Assembly: GCF_003130405.1 (NCBI RefSeq)
Contig: NZ_QEAS01000001.1
Location: 443,793-485,719 of the forward strand
Reading direction: 5' to 3'
DNA length: 41,927 bases
Source: Pararcticibacter amylolyticus
GTDB taxonomy: Bacteria > Bacteroidota > Bacteroidia > Sphingobacteriales > Sphingobacteriaceae
This document shows positions 24,648 to 33,679 of this stretch, piece by piece (positions within the stretch are counted from its first letter, which is position 1; the number at the start of each line of letters is the position of its first letter). Below the pieces are notes generated by a model. That model had not been told where the DNA came from. It searched no databases and saw nothing but the letters and a program-made list of their open reading frames with translations. A program made the position numbers and the translations under genes.

Positions 24648-25718
24648 TTAAAAAAGCTTTTCCTGCCTGCCTGCTGCCGGAACAAAATGACGGAGCTCTA
24701 AAGGAGGCAGGCTGCGGCCTTTAAGAAACCTGTTGACGGAGATCCTGAACAGCTGATGTATACTTTCAGCAACTTTACCATCACCCCTCATCCTGTTTCC
24801 CCAGCGACTGTCATTAAGCTTTCCATCATGGCATGAAGCTATCAGGTTTAATACTTTTTCCGCCCGGTCAGGATATGCTTTATGTATCCAGTCGGTAAAG
24901 ATCTCTCCTATTGCACCATTTAACCGGATCAACGTAAAAATAGCCCCCATAGCCCCTTCGTTTGCCGCTGCCTGGATCAGGGCAGGTATTTCGTCACTGT
25001 TAAGCCCGGGAATGACCGGCCCCATCATCACCCTTACCGGGATGTTCCCTGAAGCTAGTTTGTTTATAACCATCAGCTTGCTTTTAGCAGTTACCGTTCT
25101 TGGTTCCAGCTTCTGCCGGAGACTTTCGTTGAGCGATGTAATGGTTACATTCACATGAACCAACTGGAGTTTTGAGAGTTCAGTCAGAATATCGATATCC
25201 CTTAGTATCAGGTTATTTTTACTGATAATGCTGACCGGGTGCTTATATTTCAGGAAGACCTCCAGCAATGATCTTGTTATTTTAAGTTTTCTTTCGAGGG
25301 GTTGATAACAGTCTGTATTACCCGATAACATGATCGGCTCCGGCTTGTATCCTGGCTTGTTGAAGAATTTTTCGAGAAGCTCAGCAGCATTCCTTTTTAC
25401 TATGATCTTTCTCTCAAAATCCAGTCCCGCACTGAAGCCCCAGTATTCATGCGAATTCCTGGCATAGCAATACAAACAGCCGTGCTCACAACCCCGGTAC
25501 GGATTGATGGAATGTGAAAAGGCAAGATCCGGGCTGTTTGAAATACTTACAATCGATTTTGGGAACTCTTCTATGACCTGGGTACTGGTGTTCTCATACA
25601 GTATTTCATCGATCCCCTCTATATGATCAGTTACATATTTATTTTTAAGGAACTTGTTATGCGTGTTCACCTGCGCTCCTCTTCCCTTAAAGTAATCGTC
25701 GTTATTTTCAAAAGGCAT
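24648..25718 (-). CDS. PA0069 family radical SAM protein
   Basis: A 356-residue radical SAM protein, matching the PA0069/SplB-related group. The [4Fe-4S]/SAM motif is CEHGCLYC, with cysteines 77, 81 and 84. Segments such as SINPYRGCEHGCLYC, LSGNTDCYQPLE, KNNLILRDIDIL, and MGPVIPGLNSDEIP follow the family. Its substrate is unknown. I chose the ATG at 25718 (MPFENNDDYF), because the nine extra codons upstream are not family-like. It is divergent from the DUF3072 gene. Confidence 0.93.
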   Translation of the reverse strand: MPFENNDDYFKGRGAQVNTHNKFLKNKYVTDHIEGIDEILYENTSTQVIEEFPKSIVSISNSPDLAFSHSINPYRGCEHGCLYCYARNSHEYWGFSAGLDFERKIIVKRNAAELLEKFFNKPGYKPEPIMLSGNTDCYQPLERKLKITRSLLEVFLKYKHPVSIISKNNLILRDIDILTELSKLQLVHVNVTITSLNESLRQKLEPRTVTAKSKLMVINKLASGNIPVRVMMGPVIPGLNSDEIPALIQAAANEGAMGAIFTLIRLNGAIGEIFTDWIHKAYPDRAEKVLNLIASCHDGKLNDSRWGNRMRGDGKVAESIHQLFRISVNRFLKGRSLPPLELRHFVPAAGRQEKLF

Positions 25719-25795
25719 ATACAAATATGCTAAATATATTAGCAAACAACAAAGCCACTTTTAAGTTAATAGTATTAGATATAAGATCATCTGCT

Positions 25796-26065
25796 ATGAA
25801 CGAAGACAATAAAACGTCACAAGATCCGGAGAATACAGGATCTCAGGACAACACTGATAATTTGAAAGGCTCGAATAAACTGAAAGATCCGGATGACTGG
25901 ACAACAGGTGATGAACCGATGACCGGGGCTCAGGAATCTTATCTTAAAACGCTTTCAGATGAGGCTGGTGAAGACTTTGATGAAACTTTAAGCAAAGCGG
26001 AAGCCTCAAAGAAGATCGATGAATTGCAGCATAAGACCGGCAGAGGCCTCGGTAATAAGGAATAG
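25796..26065 (+). CDS. DUF3072 domain protein
   Basis: An 89-residue, highly charged, soluble protein. The C-terminal half has the DUF3072 core DDWTTGDEPMTGAQESYL and the AEASKKIDELQHKTGRG helix. An N-terminal low-complexity Asn/Asp/Gln segment precedes it. Function is unknown; the family is often found in stress-associated settings. The ATG at 25796 gives the family-like start; a longer frame from 25727 is unlikely. Confidence 0.85.
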   Translation: MNEDNKTSQDPENTGSQDNTDNLKGSNKLKDPDDWTTGDEPMTGAQESYLKTLSDEAGEDFDETLSKAEASKKIDELQHKTGRGLGNKE

Positions 26066-26155
26066 AAGCAGGAGGTCTGTGCTTTGCAACCGTGGAATCA
26101 TGACACTATTTGGTAAAAATGAGAATATAAATACGGATGTTTTTTATTTTTCCAT

Positions 26156-26163
26156 TAAGTTTG
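26156..26163 (+). promoter_or_regulatory. -7 element of the mla operon
   Basis: TAAGTTTG, an exact TAnnTTTG match, in the 234-bp gap before mlaE. It would give a leader of about 130 bases to the ATG at 26300. No clear -33. Confidence 0.35.
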
Positions 26164-26299
26164 CGCGGCGTTGCATGCACCGGACTTTCGGGGTCAAAAA
26201 GTCAGTAAAAGAAAAAGCAGTAATGCAGCAGGTGCTGAACAATCAATAGTAACTCTTATTGATGACGGAGATCCACATTATTTAAATGTTAGTATAAGG

Positions 26300-27082
26300 A
26301 TGAAAAGATCAGGTAGATATGTCATATCAAAGCGTTTTGATAAGCTCTTATTACAGCTAAGCGATATCTACCAGTTCATAATCCGTTTTTTTAAAGAGGT
26401 GTTCCTTCCCCCTTATGAATTTAAGGAGATGGTAAGGCAGTGTTATGAGATTGGATACAAGTCGCTGGCCCTGATTACACTTACCGGCTTTATTACAGGC
26501 CTGGTTTTCACCAAACAATCACGTCCTTCCCTTGCCGAATTTGGTGCTGCCTCCTGGCTGCCAAGCCTGGTCGCTATAGCTATTATAAGAGCGCTGGCGC
26601 CGCTTGTTACAGCGTTGATAGCAGCAGGTAAGGTTGGCTCCAATATTGGCGCTGAGCTGGGCTCTATGAAGGTGACAGAGCAAATCGATGCCATGGAGGT
26701 ATCAGCAACCAACCCTTTTAAGTTTCTGGTTGTTACCAGGATAATTGCTACTACCCTGATGATTCCAATACTGGCCATGTATACAGGTTTTGTCGGCATG
26801 CTGGGGTCGTTCATCAATGTAAGTCAGAACGAGCAAACCAGCTTGTCAGCCTTTTTGGAAGACGCTTTTAAGAGTATATCCTTTCTTGACTTGTTTTCTT
26901 CACTTTTTAAGGCAACTGTTTTCGGGTTTACAATCGGGGCGGTAGGATGCTATCAGGGCTATAATTCATCGAAGGGAACAGAAGGTGTGGGTAAAGCAGC
27001 AAACTCAGCAGTGGTGGTATCTATGTTCCTTATTTTTATTGAGGAAATTTTGGTTGTACAGGTTGTGAACGCTATAAGATAA
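26300..27082 (+). CDS. MlaE-type ABC transporter permease
   Basis: A 260-residue permease of the MlaE/YrbE (DUF140) family. It has an N-terminal amphipathic region followed by five or six membrane helices. Recognisable segments are ALITLTGFITGLVFTKQ, RALAPLVTALIAAGKVGSNIGAELGSMKVTEQIDA (the family core, about 105-140) and TIGAVGCYQGY. With the ATPase and MCE protein next to it, it moves lipid between inner membrane and outer membrane. The open frame reaches back to 26171, but those codons are not family-like; I start at the ATG at 26300. The stop shares TAATG with the next gene. Confidence 0.92.
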   Translation: MKRSGRYVISKRFDKLLLQLSDIYQFIIRFFKEVFLPPYEFKEMVRQCYEIGYKSLALITLTGFITGLVFTKQSRPSLAEFGAASWLPSLVAIAIIRALAPLVTALIAAGKVGSNIGAELGSMKVTEQIDAMEVSATNPFKFLVVTRIIATTLMIPILAMYTGFVGMLGSFINVSQNEQTSLSAFLEDAFKSISFLDLFSSLFKATVFGFTIGAVGCYQGYNSSKGTEGVGKAANSAVVVSMFLIFIEEILVVQVVNAIR

Positions 27083-27855
27083 TGGAAAAGAAGGCCGCAC
27101 CTATAGATAGAAATGATTGCGTGATCTGCATCAGGGGACTGGAGAAGTCTTTTGGAGAGCTTGATGTATTAAAGGGTGTCGATCTTGATCTCTATCAGGG
27201 CGAGAACCTGGTAGTTCTGGGACGTTCAGGTACCGGTAAATCCGTTTTAATAAAGATCATTTCAGGCCTTCTGAAGCCAGATAAGGGTGCGGTGAATGTT
27301 CTGGGTCAGCAGGTAGACAAATTATCGTCAAAAGACTTACAACAGCTTCGTTTGAAGATCGGCTTCTCATTTCAGAACAGTGCCTTGTACGACAGTATGA
27401 CGGTAAAAGAGAACCTTGAATTTCCTTTAGTCAGGAATTCAAAGCATCTGAGCCGGAAAGAGAAGGATCACGCGATTGAAGAGGTACTTGACGGAGTTGG
27501 TCTGCTCCAGGCGATAAATCAAATGCCCAGTGAGCTTTCAGGTGGTCAGCGTAAGCGTATCGGAATTGCCCGGACATTGATCATGCGTCCGCAGATCATG
27601 CTTTATGATGAACCTACTGCAGGCCTTGATCCGATTACATCTATTGATATCAATAACCTGATCAATGAGGTTCAGGAAAAATATAGTACATCATCCATTA
27701 TTATTACCCATGATCTCACATGTGCAAAGTCTACCGGGGACAGGATAATGATGCTGCTCGATGGTCGTTTTGAGCGGCAGGGTACTTTTGAAGAGGTTTT
27801 TCAGACTGACGATGAAAGAGTCAGAACATTTTATAATTATAATTTTACAACTTAA
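27082..27855 (+). CDS. MlaF-type ABC transporter ATP-binding protein
   Basis: A 257-residue ABC ATPase. It has Walker A GRSGTGKS (47-54), the Q-loop region FSFQNSALYDSMTVKENLEFPL (typical of MlaF), signature ELSGGQRKR (151-159) and Walker B LYDEPTAGLDP (174-184). It powers the MlaE permease on the cytoplasmic side. It shares TAATG junctions with both neighbours, so the three are one operon. Confidence 0.95.
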   Translation: MEKKAAPIDRNDCVICIRGLEKSFGELDVLKGVDLDLYQGENLVVLGRSGTGKSVLIKIISGLLKPDKGAVNVLGQQVDKLSSKDLQQLRLKIGFSFQNSALYDSMTVKENLEFPLVRNSKHLSRKEKDHAIEEVLDGVGLLQAINQMPSELSGGQRKRIGIARTLIMRPQIMLYDEPTAGLDPITSIDINNLINEVQEKYSTSSIIITHDLTCAKSTGDRIMMLLDGRFERQGTFEEVFQTDDERVRTFYNYNFTT

Positions 27856-28823
27856 TGGAAGCTACAGAAAATAAACGGTCTGTGATACTGGGAATTTTCG
27901 TTCTGCTCGGAATAGTCATCTTTATTGCCGGGATTTTCACTCTTGCCGGTCAGCAGAAGCGATTTGTAAAAAGCATCGAACTAACCGCTATATTTGATGA
28001 TGTTGCAGGTTTGAAAGTGGGCAATAATGTCTGGTTTTCGGGTGTGAAGGTGGGTACCGTGAAAAAAATTGACTTTTATGGTAATTCACAGGTGAGGATC
28101 AGGATGAGTGTGGAGGAAGAAGCGCAGAAATACATTCATAAAAATGCAATGGCGCAAATCAGCTCAGAAGGCTTTATCGGGAACCGGATCATTGTAATAG
28201 AGGGCGGCAGTGCCAATTTGCCCATTGTAGAAAACGGGGATAACATCCGTGTTAAAAGCTCTGTCGGGACAGATAAGATGCTGGCAGATCTGCAGGTGAA
28301 TAACAGGAACCTGATGGATATCACAGCCAACCTGAAGGTGATCACTGCCGGGATCGCAAAAGGCGAAGGCACTATCGGTGCACTTATGACCGACTCGGTT
28401 ATGGCACTTAATCTGCGCCAGACAATGGCAGGACTGCGCGATGCATCCGGTAACATTAACCAGACTGCGGTCTCTCTTTCCCGCTTCTCCTCCAAGTTAA
28501 ATACAAAAGGAGGGCTTGTTGATGAGCTTCTGACTGATACAACTATATTTCATGATCTTAAGAACTCTATGGCAGAGATCCAGAAACTTAGCGTATCCGC
28601 TTCTTCGCTATCAGCAAACCTTGATAATGCCGGTAAAAAACTGAATCAGACAGACAATCCTGTAGGAGTGCTTCTAAATGATCAGCAATCGGCCGAAAGC
28701 CTGAAGAGGACATTAAAGAATCTTGAGACCAGCTCGCAAAAGCTTGATGAGAATCTGAAAGCCTTGCAGCATAACTTTTTGCTCAGAAGATATTTCAAAA
28801 AGAATCCGCCTAAAGAAGATTAG
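27855..28823 (+). CDS. MlaD/MCE domain lipid-transport protein
   Basis: A 322-residue protein. An N-terminal membrane helix (about 10-28) is followed by an MCE domain (about 37-120, with VAGLKVGNNVWFSGVKVG, GFIGNRIIVIEGG) and a long helical C-terminal region (about 140-310) that ends KKNPPKED. It is anchored in the inner membrane with the MCE ring in the periplasm and delivers or collects lipid. No MlaA, MlaB or MlaC gene is beside it. It shares TAATG with mlaF. Confidence 0.92.
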   Translation: MEATENKRSVILGIFVLLGIVIFIAGIFTLAGQQKRFVKSIELTAIFDDVAGLKVGNNVWFSGVKVGTVKKIDFYGNSQVRIRMSVEEEAQKYIHKNAMAQISSEGFIGNRIIVIEGGSANLPIVENGDNIRVKSSVGTDKMLADLQVNNRNLMDITANLKVITAGIAKGEGTIGALMTDSVMALNLRQTMAGLRDASGNINQTAVSLSRFSSKLNTKGGLVDELLTDTTIFHDLKNSMAEIQKLSVSASSLSANLDNAGKKLNQTDNPVGVLLNDQQSAESLKRTLKNLETSSQKLDENLKALQHNFLLRRYFKKNPPKED

Positions 28824-28877
28824 GCAGATGACGATAAGATAAAAAAGAAATCTTGTCAGAAGGGGAAGATTTCCGAA

Positions 28878-29606
28878 TTAAATGCTGAGCGCTTCGCATG
28901 CTTTTTCCGCAGCAAGTTTCTCGGCATTTTTCTTGTTGTAGTCTCTCCCCATACCCTTGGTTTCCCCGTCAATTATAACGCAGATAGTAAAAAGCTTGGA
29001 GCTTTCGCCTTCCTCGTTTTCAACGAGCTCAAAGACGATTTCCTTGCCCTGCCGCTGGCACCATTCTATCAGTTTGCTCTTAAAGTTTGATTCGGTATTT
29101 TCGAGCATGATGATGTCAACGTGAGGCTTTATAATCCTGTTGATAATGAAACTTCTCGTAAAATTATAGCCCTTATCCAGGTAAATAGCCCCTATGAGCG
29201 CTTCAAAGGCATCTCCCAGCAAGGAACTCTGTTTATTCGGGAAGTTAACAATGCGGTTATCATACTCAATTAGTTCCCCCAGTCCAAGTTTTCTTGCAAG
29301 CTGATTCAGGTTGGCACGGCTCACGATCTTTGAGCGCATTTCAGTAAGGAATCCTTCAGTCTTATAGGGATATAATTTGAAAAGCTCTTCGGCAATAACT
29401 GAACCAAGCACGGCATCTCCAAGGAATTCAAGGCGTTCGTTACTGTTTTTGGTGCCGTTCTTCAGAATTATGGCTACTGAACGATGTCTGAAAGCCATGC
29501 GGTAGAGCGTCACATTACCAGGTACAAAGCCGAGGAGGTTCCTTAATATCTGAATGTATTTTCGTTTAGGTGAGAAATATAGCTTATAAATAGTTGAGAA
29601 AGGCAT
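28878..29606 (-). CDS. rnc: ribonuclease III
   Basis: A 242-residue double-strand-specific RNase. The signature NERLEFLGDAVLG (56-68) carries the catalytic acidic residues; GDAFEALIGAIYLDKG supplies the second set. A double-stranded RNA-binding domain occupies about 172-240 (NFKSKLIEWCQRQGK and KKNAEKLAAEKACEAL). It processes rRNA precursors and mRNAs. It follows fabF after a 191-bp gap, so it may have its own promoter as well as reading through from acpP-fabF. Confidence 0.96.
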   Translation of the reverse strand: MPFSTIYKLYFSPKRKYIQILRNLLGFVPGNVTLYRMAFRHRSVAIILKNGTKNSNERLEFLGDAVLGSVIAEELFKLYPYKTEGFLTEMRSKIVSRANLNQLARKLGLGELIEYDNRIVNFPNKQSSLLGDAFEALIGAIYLDKGYNFTRSFIINRIIKPHVDIIMLENTESNFKSKLIEWCQRQGKEIVFELVENEEGESSKLFTICVIIDGETKGMGRDYNKKNAEKLAAEKACEALSI

Positions 29607-29797
29607 TGCTAAAGGAGAGTCAAAAATAAAGAGCCGGAAATCCGGTCTGATTTTTTTAATTGTTGCATAATAGTATATAGCTAATCATTAAAATCGAATA
29701 TTGTTTTATTCTTTTGCTAAAACTATAGTCTAAAGTTAAATCGTAACAGTAAACCCTGCTGCAAAAACCAGATCCTTTTCCAGCTCCCTATTGAAGT
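29607..29797. other. fabF-rnc gap with a small hairpin
   Basis: A 191-bp gap between fabF and rnc on the minus strand. A small stem CCGGATTTCCGG-type hairpin (about 29644-29658) followed on the minus strand by CTCTTTATTTTT lies about 40 bp before the rnc ATG. It may be a weak terminator for acpP-fabF or an RNase III-related leader structure. Most of the rest is AT-rich and featureless. Confidence 0.3.
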
Positions 29798-31051
29798 TTA
29801 TCCTTCGTATTTCTTAAAGATCACAGAAGCGTTGTGTCCGCCAAATCCAAAAGTGTTGCTTTGAGCAGCCCTTACCGTGCGCTTTTGAGCGACATTGAAA
29901 GTAAGGTTCAAACGAGGATTAATTTCAGGATCGTCAGTAAAATGATTGATCGTCGGCGGAACAATATCATGTTTCACTGCAAGTATTGCAGCAATACCTT
30001 CTACAGCTCCGGCTGCGCCAAGCAGGTGACCTGTCATCGACTTGGTCGAACTGATATTCAATCTGAATGCATCTTCTCCGAACAAATCAATAATCGCTTT
30101 GGATTCGCTGATATCTCCAAGGGGGGTAGACGTTCCGTGAACATTGATATAATCAATATCAGCAGTAGTCATACCAGCATCTTTCAGAGCATTAGACATC
30201 ACCAGTCTGGCACCAAGTCCTTCGGGATGAGGGGCAGTAATGTGATTCGCATCAGCACTCATACCTCCGCCTACAATTTCAGCATAGATCTTAGCTCCCC
30301 TGGCTTTTGCATGTTCCAGCTCTTCCAGGATAACAGTACCCGCACCTTCTCCTGCAACAAAACCATCACGATCTTTATCGAAAGGCCGTGAAGCCGTTGC
30401 CGGATCTTCGTTACGGGTAGAGAGGGCGTGCATGGCGTTAAATCCGCCGATTCCAGCCTCATTAATAATAGCTTCTGATCCTCCGGAGATAATGATGTCG
30501 GAAACACCAAGACGGATGTAATTAAAAGCATCGATCAACGCATTGGTAGATGAAGCACATGCAGAGACAGTCGAAAAATTAGGACCTCTCAAACCATACT
30601 TCATCGAAATATGTCCGGCTGCGATATCAATGATCATCTTGGGAATGAAGAACGGGTTGTAGCGCGGAGTGCCGTCGCCTTTAGCAAAACTGCTTACTTC
30701 ATCCAAAAATGTTTTTAATCCTCCGATTCCGGCTCCCCAGATCACTCCGATGCGGTTGGTATCCAAATTTTCAAAGTCGAGGGCTGCATCTTGTACAGCC
30801 TCGTCTGTGGAAACCAATGCATACTGGACAAAGGGATCTAGTTTCCTAACTTCTTTCCTGTCGAGAAAATCCTCGGCTTTAAAGTTCTTTACTTCACAGG
30901 CGAACTTTGTTTTGAAGTTAGTAGCATCAAACCTTGTAATCGGAGCAGCACCGCTCACCCCATTTATCAATCCGTTCCAGTATTCTGTTAAGGTATTGCC
31001 GATTGGGGTAAGCGCACCAAGTCCTGTTATTACAACTCTTTTTAGCTCCAT
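29798..31051 (-). CDS. fabF: beta-ketoacyl-ACP synthase II
   Basis: A 417-residue condensing enzyme of fatty-acid elongation. The active site is Cys165 (in SACASS) with His305 (NVHGTSTP) and His342 (MTGHLLGAAG). FGFGGHNASVIF closes the protein. It condenses acyl-ACP with malonyl-ACP. The acpP gene ends 20 bp upstream, and the order acpP-fabF-rnc is conserved in many bacteria. Confidence 0.97.
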   Translation of the reverse strand: MELKRVVITGLGALTPIGNTLTEYWNGLINGVSGAAPITRFDATNFKTKFACEVKNFKAEDFLDRKEVRKLDPFVQYALVSTDEAVQDAALDFENLDTNRIGVIWGAGIGGLKTFLDEVSSFAKGDGTPRYNPFFIPKMIIDIAAGHISMKYGLRGPNFSTVSACASSTNALIDAFNYIRLGVSDIIISGGSEAIINEAGIGGFNAMHALSTRNEDPATASRPFDKDRDGFVAGEGAGTVILEELEHAKARGAKIYAEIVGGGMSADANHITAPHPEGLGARLVMSNALKDAGMTTADIDYINVHGTSTPLGDISESKAIIDLFGEDAFRLNISSTKSMTGHLLGAAGAVEGIAAILAVKHDIVPPTINHFTDDPEINPRLNLTFNVAQKRTVRAAQSNTFGFGGHNASVIFKKYEG

Positions 31052-31071
31052 TTATAGTGTGGCAGCGTGAT

Positions 31072-31308
31072 TTACTTTACGTTTTTTTCTAAATAAGCGA
31101 TAGCCTGGCCAACTGTACCGATGGTCTCAGCCTGGTCATCAGGAATAGCAACGTTGAACTCTTTTTCGAACTCCATAATCAATTCTACAGTGTCCAAAGA
31201 GTCTGCACCCAGGTCATTAGTGAATGATGCTTCAGGTGTCACTTCACTCTCATCTACACCTAATTTTTCAACGATAATTGCTTTTACTCTTGAAGCGATA
31301 TCAGACAT
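31072..31308 (-). CDS. acpP: acyl carrier protein
   Basis: A 78-residue acidic protein. The phosphopantetheine attachment serine is Ser37 in [14 protein letters not shown]. It carries acyl chains in fatty-acid synthesis and lies directly upstream of fabF. The sequence is typical of ACPs in length and charge. A promoter lies just upstream (31342-31372). Confidence 0.98.
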   Translation of the reverse strand: MSDIASRVKAIIVEKLGVDESEVTPEASFTNDLGADSLDTVELIMEFEKEFNVAIPDDQAETIGTVGQAIAYLEKNVK

Positions 31309-31341
31309 GATTTTTATATTTTAATGGTTAAAAATTCTGTG

Positions 31342-31372
31342 CAAAGAAAAATAAATTCTGGTAAATATCAAA
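31342..31372 (-). promoter_or_regulatory. promoter of acpP-fabF(-rnc)
   Basis: On the minus strand, TTTG (31369-31372) is followed after 19 bp by TTTCTTTG (31342-31349). This fits the Bacteroidota -33/-7 arrangement TTTG-N19-TAnnTTTG with one mismatch. The leader would be about 25-30 bases. Confidence 0.5.
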
Positions 31373-31454
31373 CCTTTTTGTTTTTGGTTAAAAATGAATA
31401 ACATGCATCTACAATTGGTATTCTTTTGTACCTTCGTGCCGTTTTTATTTTATT

Positions 31455-31874
31455 TTGAACAGGCTTACACTAAAATACGAACCAGACCTCGATTTTGTTT
31501 TGATAGCGGTTACCTCTTCTTTGAAGGATTATCTGCTATGTTTCAAGATCAACAGGGCGCTTTCTATCGATTTTGTTCGTATTTCAGAATTATCCCTGGA
31601 GCTAACTTCCTCTGGGGAACCAAGTTACTTTTCAAGATATCATTACAGGATTCCTGAAACAGAAACAGATTTTTTCCTGTTAGCAAATAAAGGTACAGAA
31701 GGATATTTAATTCCCGAAATGAAACAGACAGATTATTTTATTCTCATCAAAAATTACCTTGACGAGGAGGATACTGACAATTTTATGGAAGGCTTAAACA
31801 GGATACCGGAGATAGTAGTTGCCGCAGAAGTAAATCCCGGAAAGTTAAAATCTAAAGAAAATCTGGTATTTTAG
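31455..31874 (+). CDS. IPExxxVDY family protein
   Basis: A 139-residue soluble protein of the Bacteroidota-specific IPExxxVDY family. Here the motif reads IPEMKQTDY (about 95-103), a small variation of the usual end. The start has to be the TTG at 31455, as there is no in-frame ATG before the preceding stop at 31395 and the family normally starts about this far from the DF segment (EPDLDFVLIAV). Function is unknown. The family sits beside pyk in many Bacteroidota genomes, as here (90 bp). Confidence 0.85.
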   Translation: MNRLTLKYEPDLDFVLIAVTSSLKDYLLCFKINRALSIDFVRISELSLELTSSGEPSYFSRYHYRIPETETDFFLLANKGTEGYLIPEMKQTDYFILIKNYLDEEDTDNFMEGLNRIPEIVVAAEVNPGKLKSKENLVF

Positions 31875-31963
31875 CAGAAATATACGCACAATAAGCAAAA
31901 TTAAACGGACAGTTAATAAAGGTGCGCCTGCACCGGTTAAACAGATATTTATAATTGGTTAAG

Positions 31964-33394
31964 ATGAGACAAGTTCACAAACGTACAAAAATAGTGGCAA
32001 CATTAGGGCCGGCATCGGCCAGCAAAGAAACACTGTTAAGTATGATCAAGGTCGGCGTAAACGTTTGCCGCCTTAATTTTTCACACGGAAGTCAGGCAGA
32101 TCATCAGAAGGTGATCGATTTGATCCGTGATATCAATCAGAAGTATAAAATCCATGTAGGGATCCTTGCCGACCTTCAGGGTCCTAAGATCCGTATCGGG
32201 ATGGTAAAAGACGGCGGTATCCAGCTGATAAACGGAAATCAGATCGAAATTACCACCAATGAAATGGTCGGTGACGACAAACAGATCTATATTACCTATC
32301 AGAATTTCCCCAAAGATGTAAGAGCAGGAGAGATCATCCTTCTCGACGACGGAAAACTTCAGCTTCGCGTACTGGATACCAATAATAAGGATACTGTTAC
32401 CTGCGAAGTAGTACACGGAGGTATTCTGACTTCACGCAAAGGGGTGAACCTTCCGAACACCAAGATCTCTATCCCAAGTCTTACTGAAGAGGATTTGAGC
32501 AATCTTGAATTTGCTCTTAAGAATGATGTAGAATGGATCGGCCTGTCATTTGTTCGTACAGGAGAAGATATTATCGACCTGAAGCGTATCATTAACCGCA
32601 GCGGGAAAGTTGCCAGGGTGATTGCAAAGATCGAAAAACCTGAAGCTGTAGAAAATATCGACGAAATCATCCGTGCTACAGACGGAGTGATGGTTGCCCG
32701 TGGTGACCTCGGTGTGGAAATGCCGATGGAGCAGGTTCCGGTATTGCAGAAGATGATCGCAAGGAAATGCCGTGAAGCTTCCAAGCCGGTGGTAATTGCC
32801 ACTCAGATGCTTGAAAGTATGATCACTACACCGCGCCCAACCCGTGCGGAAGTGAACGACGTAGCTAACTCTGTTCTCGATGGTGCTGATGCTGTTATGC
32901 TTAGCGGTGAAACCTCTGTTGGTGAATTCCCCGTGATCGTAGTCGACACCATGAGTAAGATCATCCGGAATATCGAAGAGACTGCTTATCCTTATTATAC
33001 ACCTAAGAAGTTACATCCGGATTCAGCAACTTACATATCCGATGCGGTGTGCGGTTCAGCAGTATATCTTTCTGAAAAGACAAACGCCTGTGGTATCATC
33101 TCTATGACATCATCCGGTTATACTGCTTTTGAAATTTCCAGCCACCGTCCGAAAGCCACTACTTATATCTTCACGAATAATAAGAACCTGCTGAATACTC
33201 TCAGTCTTCTCTGGGGTGTAAGAGGTTTCTATTACGACAAGCAGGAAAGTACAGACAAGACTATCAGCGACGTTAACCGTATTCTCAAAGAAGAGAAAAT
33301 GATCGTTCCCGGCGATGCAGTAATCAATACCGCAGCCATGCCTATCGAGAAGAGAGGCAAAACGAACATGATCAGGGTAACGATTGTGGAATAA
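31964..33394 (+). CDS. pyk: pyruvate kinase
   Basis: A 476-residue protein, the usual bacterial length. It transfers phosphate from phosphoenolpyruvate to ADP. TKIVATLGPAS opens the barrel; the signature IAKIEKPEAVENIDEI contains the catalytic lysine, and MVARGDLGVE follows with the metal-binding residues. The B-domain and the C-terminal regulatory domain are present. A TTG lies three codons upstream, but the ATG at 31964 (MRQVHKRTKI) is preferred. A strong terminator follows. Confidence 0.97.
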   Translation: MRQVHKRTKIVATLGPASASKETLLSMIKVGVNVCRLNFSHGSQADHQKVIDLIRDINQKYKIHVGILADLQGPKIRIGMVKDGGIQLINGNQIEITTNEMVGDDKQIYITYQNFPKDVRAGEIILLDDGKLQLRVLDTNNKDTVTCEVVHGGILTSRKGVNLPNTKISIPSLTEEDLSNLEFALKNDVEWIGLSFVRTGEDIIDLKRIINRSGKVARVIAKIEKPEAVENIDEIIRATDGVMVARGDLGVEMPMEQVPVLQKMIARKCREASKPVVIATQMLESMITTPRPTRAEVNDVANSVLDGADAVMLSGETSVGEFPVIVVDTMSKIIRNIEETAYPYYTPKKLHPDSATYISDAVCGSAVYLSEKTNACGIISMTSSGYTAFEISSHRPKATTYIFTNNKNLLNTLSLLWGVRGFYYDKQESTDKTISDVNRILKEEKMIVPGDAVINTAAMPIEKRGKTNMIRVTIVE

Positions 33395-33442
33395 TGCCTT
33401 CAGCTGTCAGCAATCAGCAGTCAGCAGGAATATAATAAGTTA

Positions 33443-33482
33443 CAGAAAGAGGTTGTCTGAACCATCAGACAGCCTCTTTCTG
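33443..33482 (+). terminator. terminator after pyk
   Basis: A stem of about 18 bp, starting CAGAAAGAGG and ending CCTCTTTCTG, with a 4-base ACCA loop and one G-U/mismatch, followed by GTTTTT. It lies about 50 bp after the pyk stop. Confidence 0.88.
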
Positions 33483-33554
33483 GTTTTTAAAGCGATGAGT
33501 AGATGCTGACGCCGAAAGCTAACAGCTGATGTCGGGCTTCCGCAGGAAGCCCTA

Positions 33555-33643
33555 GTTTTCCACAAGACAATTCTTTATAAATCAGGCCTCTTTCCTGCAT
33601 TTTATGCAGTGAGGGCACATTGTTCATATACCCTGTGGAAAAC
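33555..33643. promoter_or_regulatory. 10-bp inverted pair upstream of nrdJ
   Basis: GTTTTCCACA (33555-33564) and its exact complement TGTGGAAAAC (33634-33643), 79 bp apart (start to start). The right half lies 28 bp before the -7 box, a normal operator position. The halves resemble the variant DnaA box TTTTCCACA; they do not match the NrdR-box form I know. The bound protein is not identified. Confidence 0.45.
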
Positions 33644-33671
33644 GAAAATTCATCATAGGTAACCTTAGTAT

Positions 33672-33679
33672 TAAATTTG
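33672..33679 (+). promoter_or_regulatory. -7 promoter element of nrdJ
   Basis: TAAATTTG, an exact TAnnTTTG match, giving a leader of about 90 bases to the nrdJ ATG. A clear -33 is not present at the normal spacing. Confidence 0.45.
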
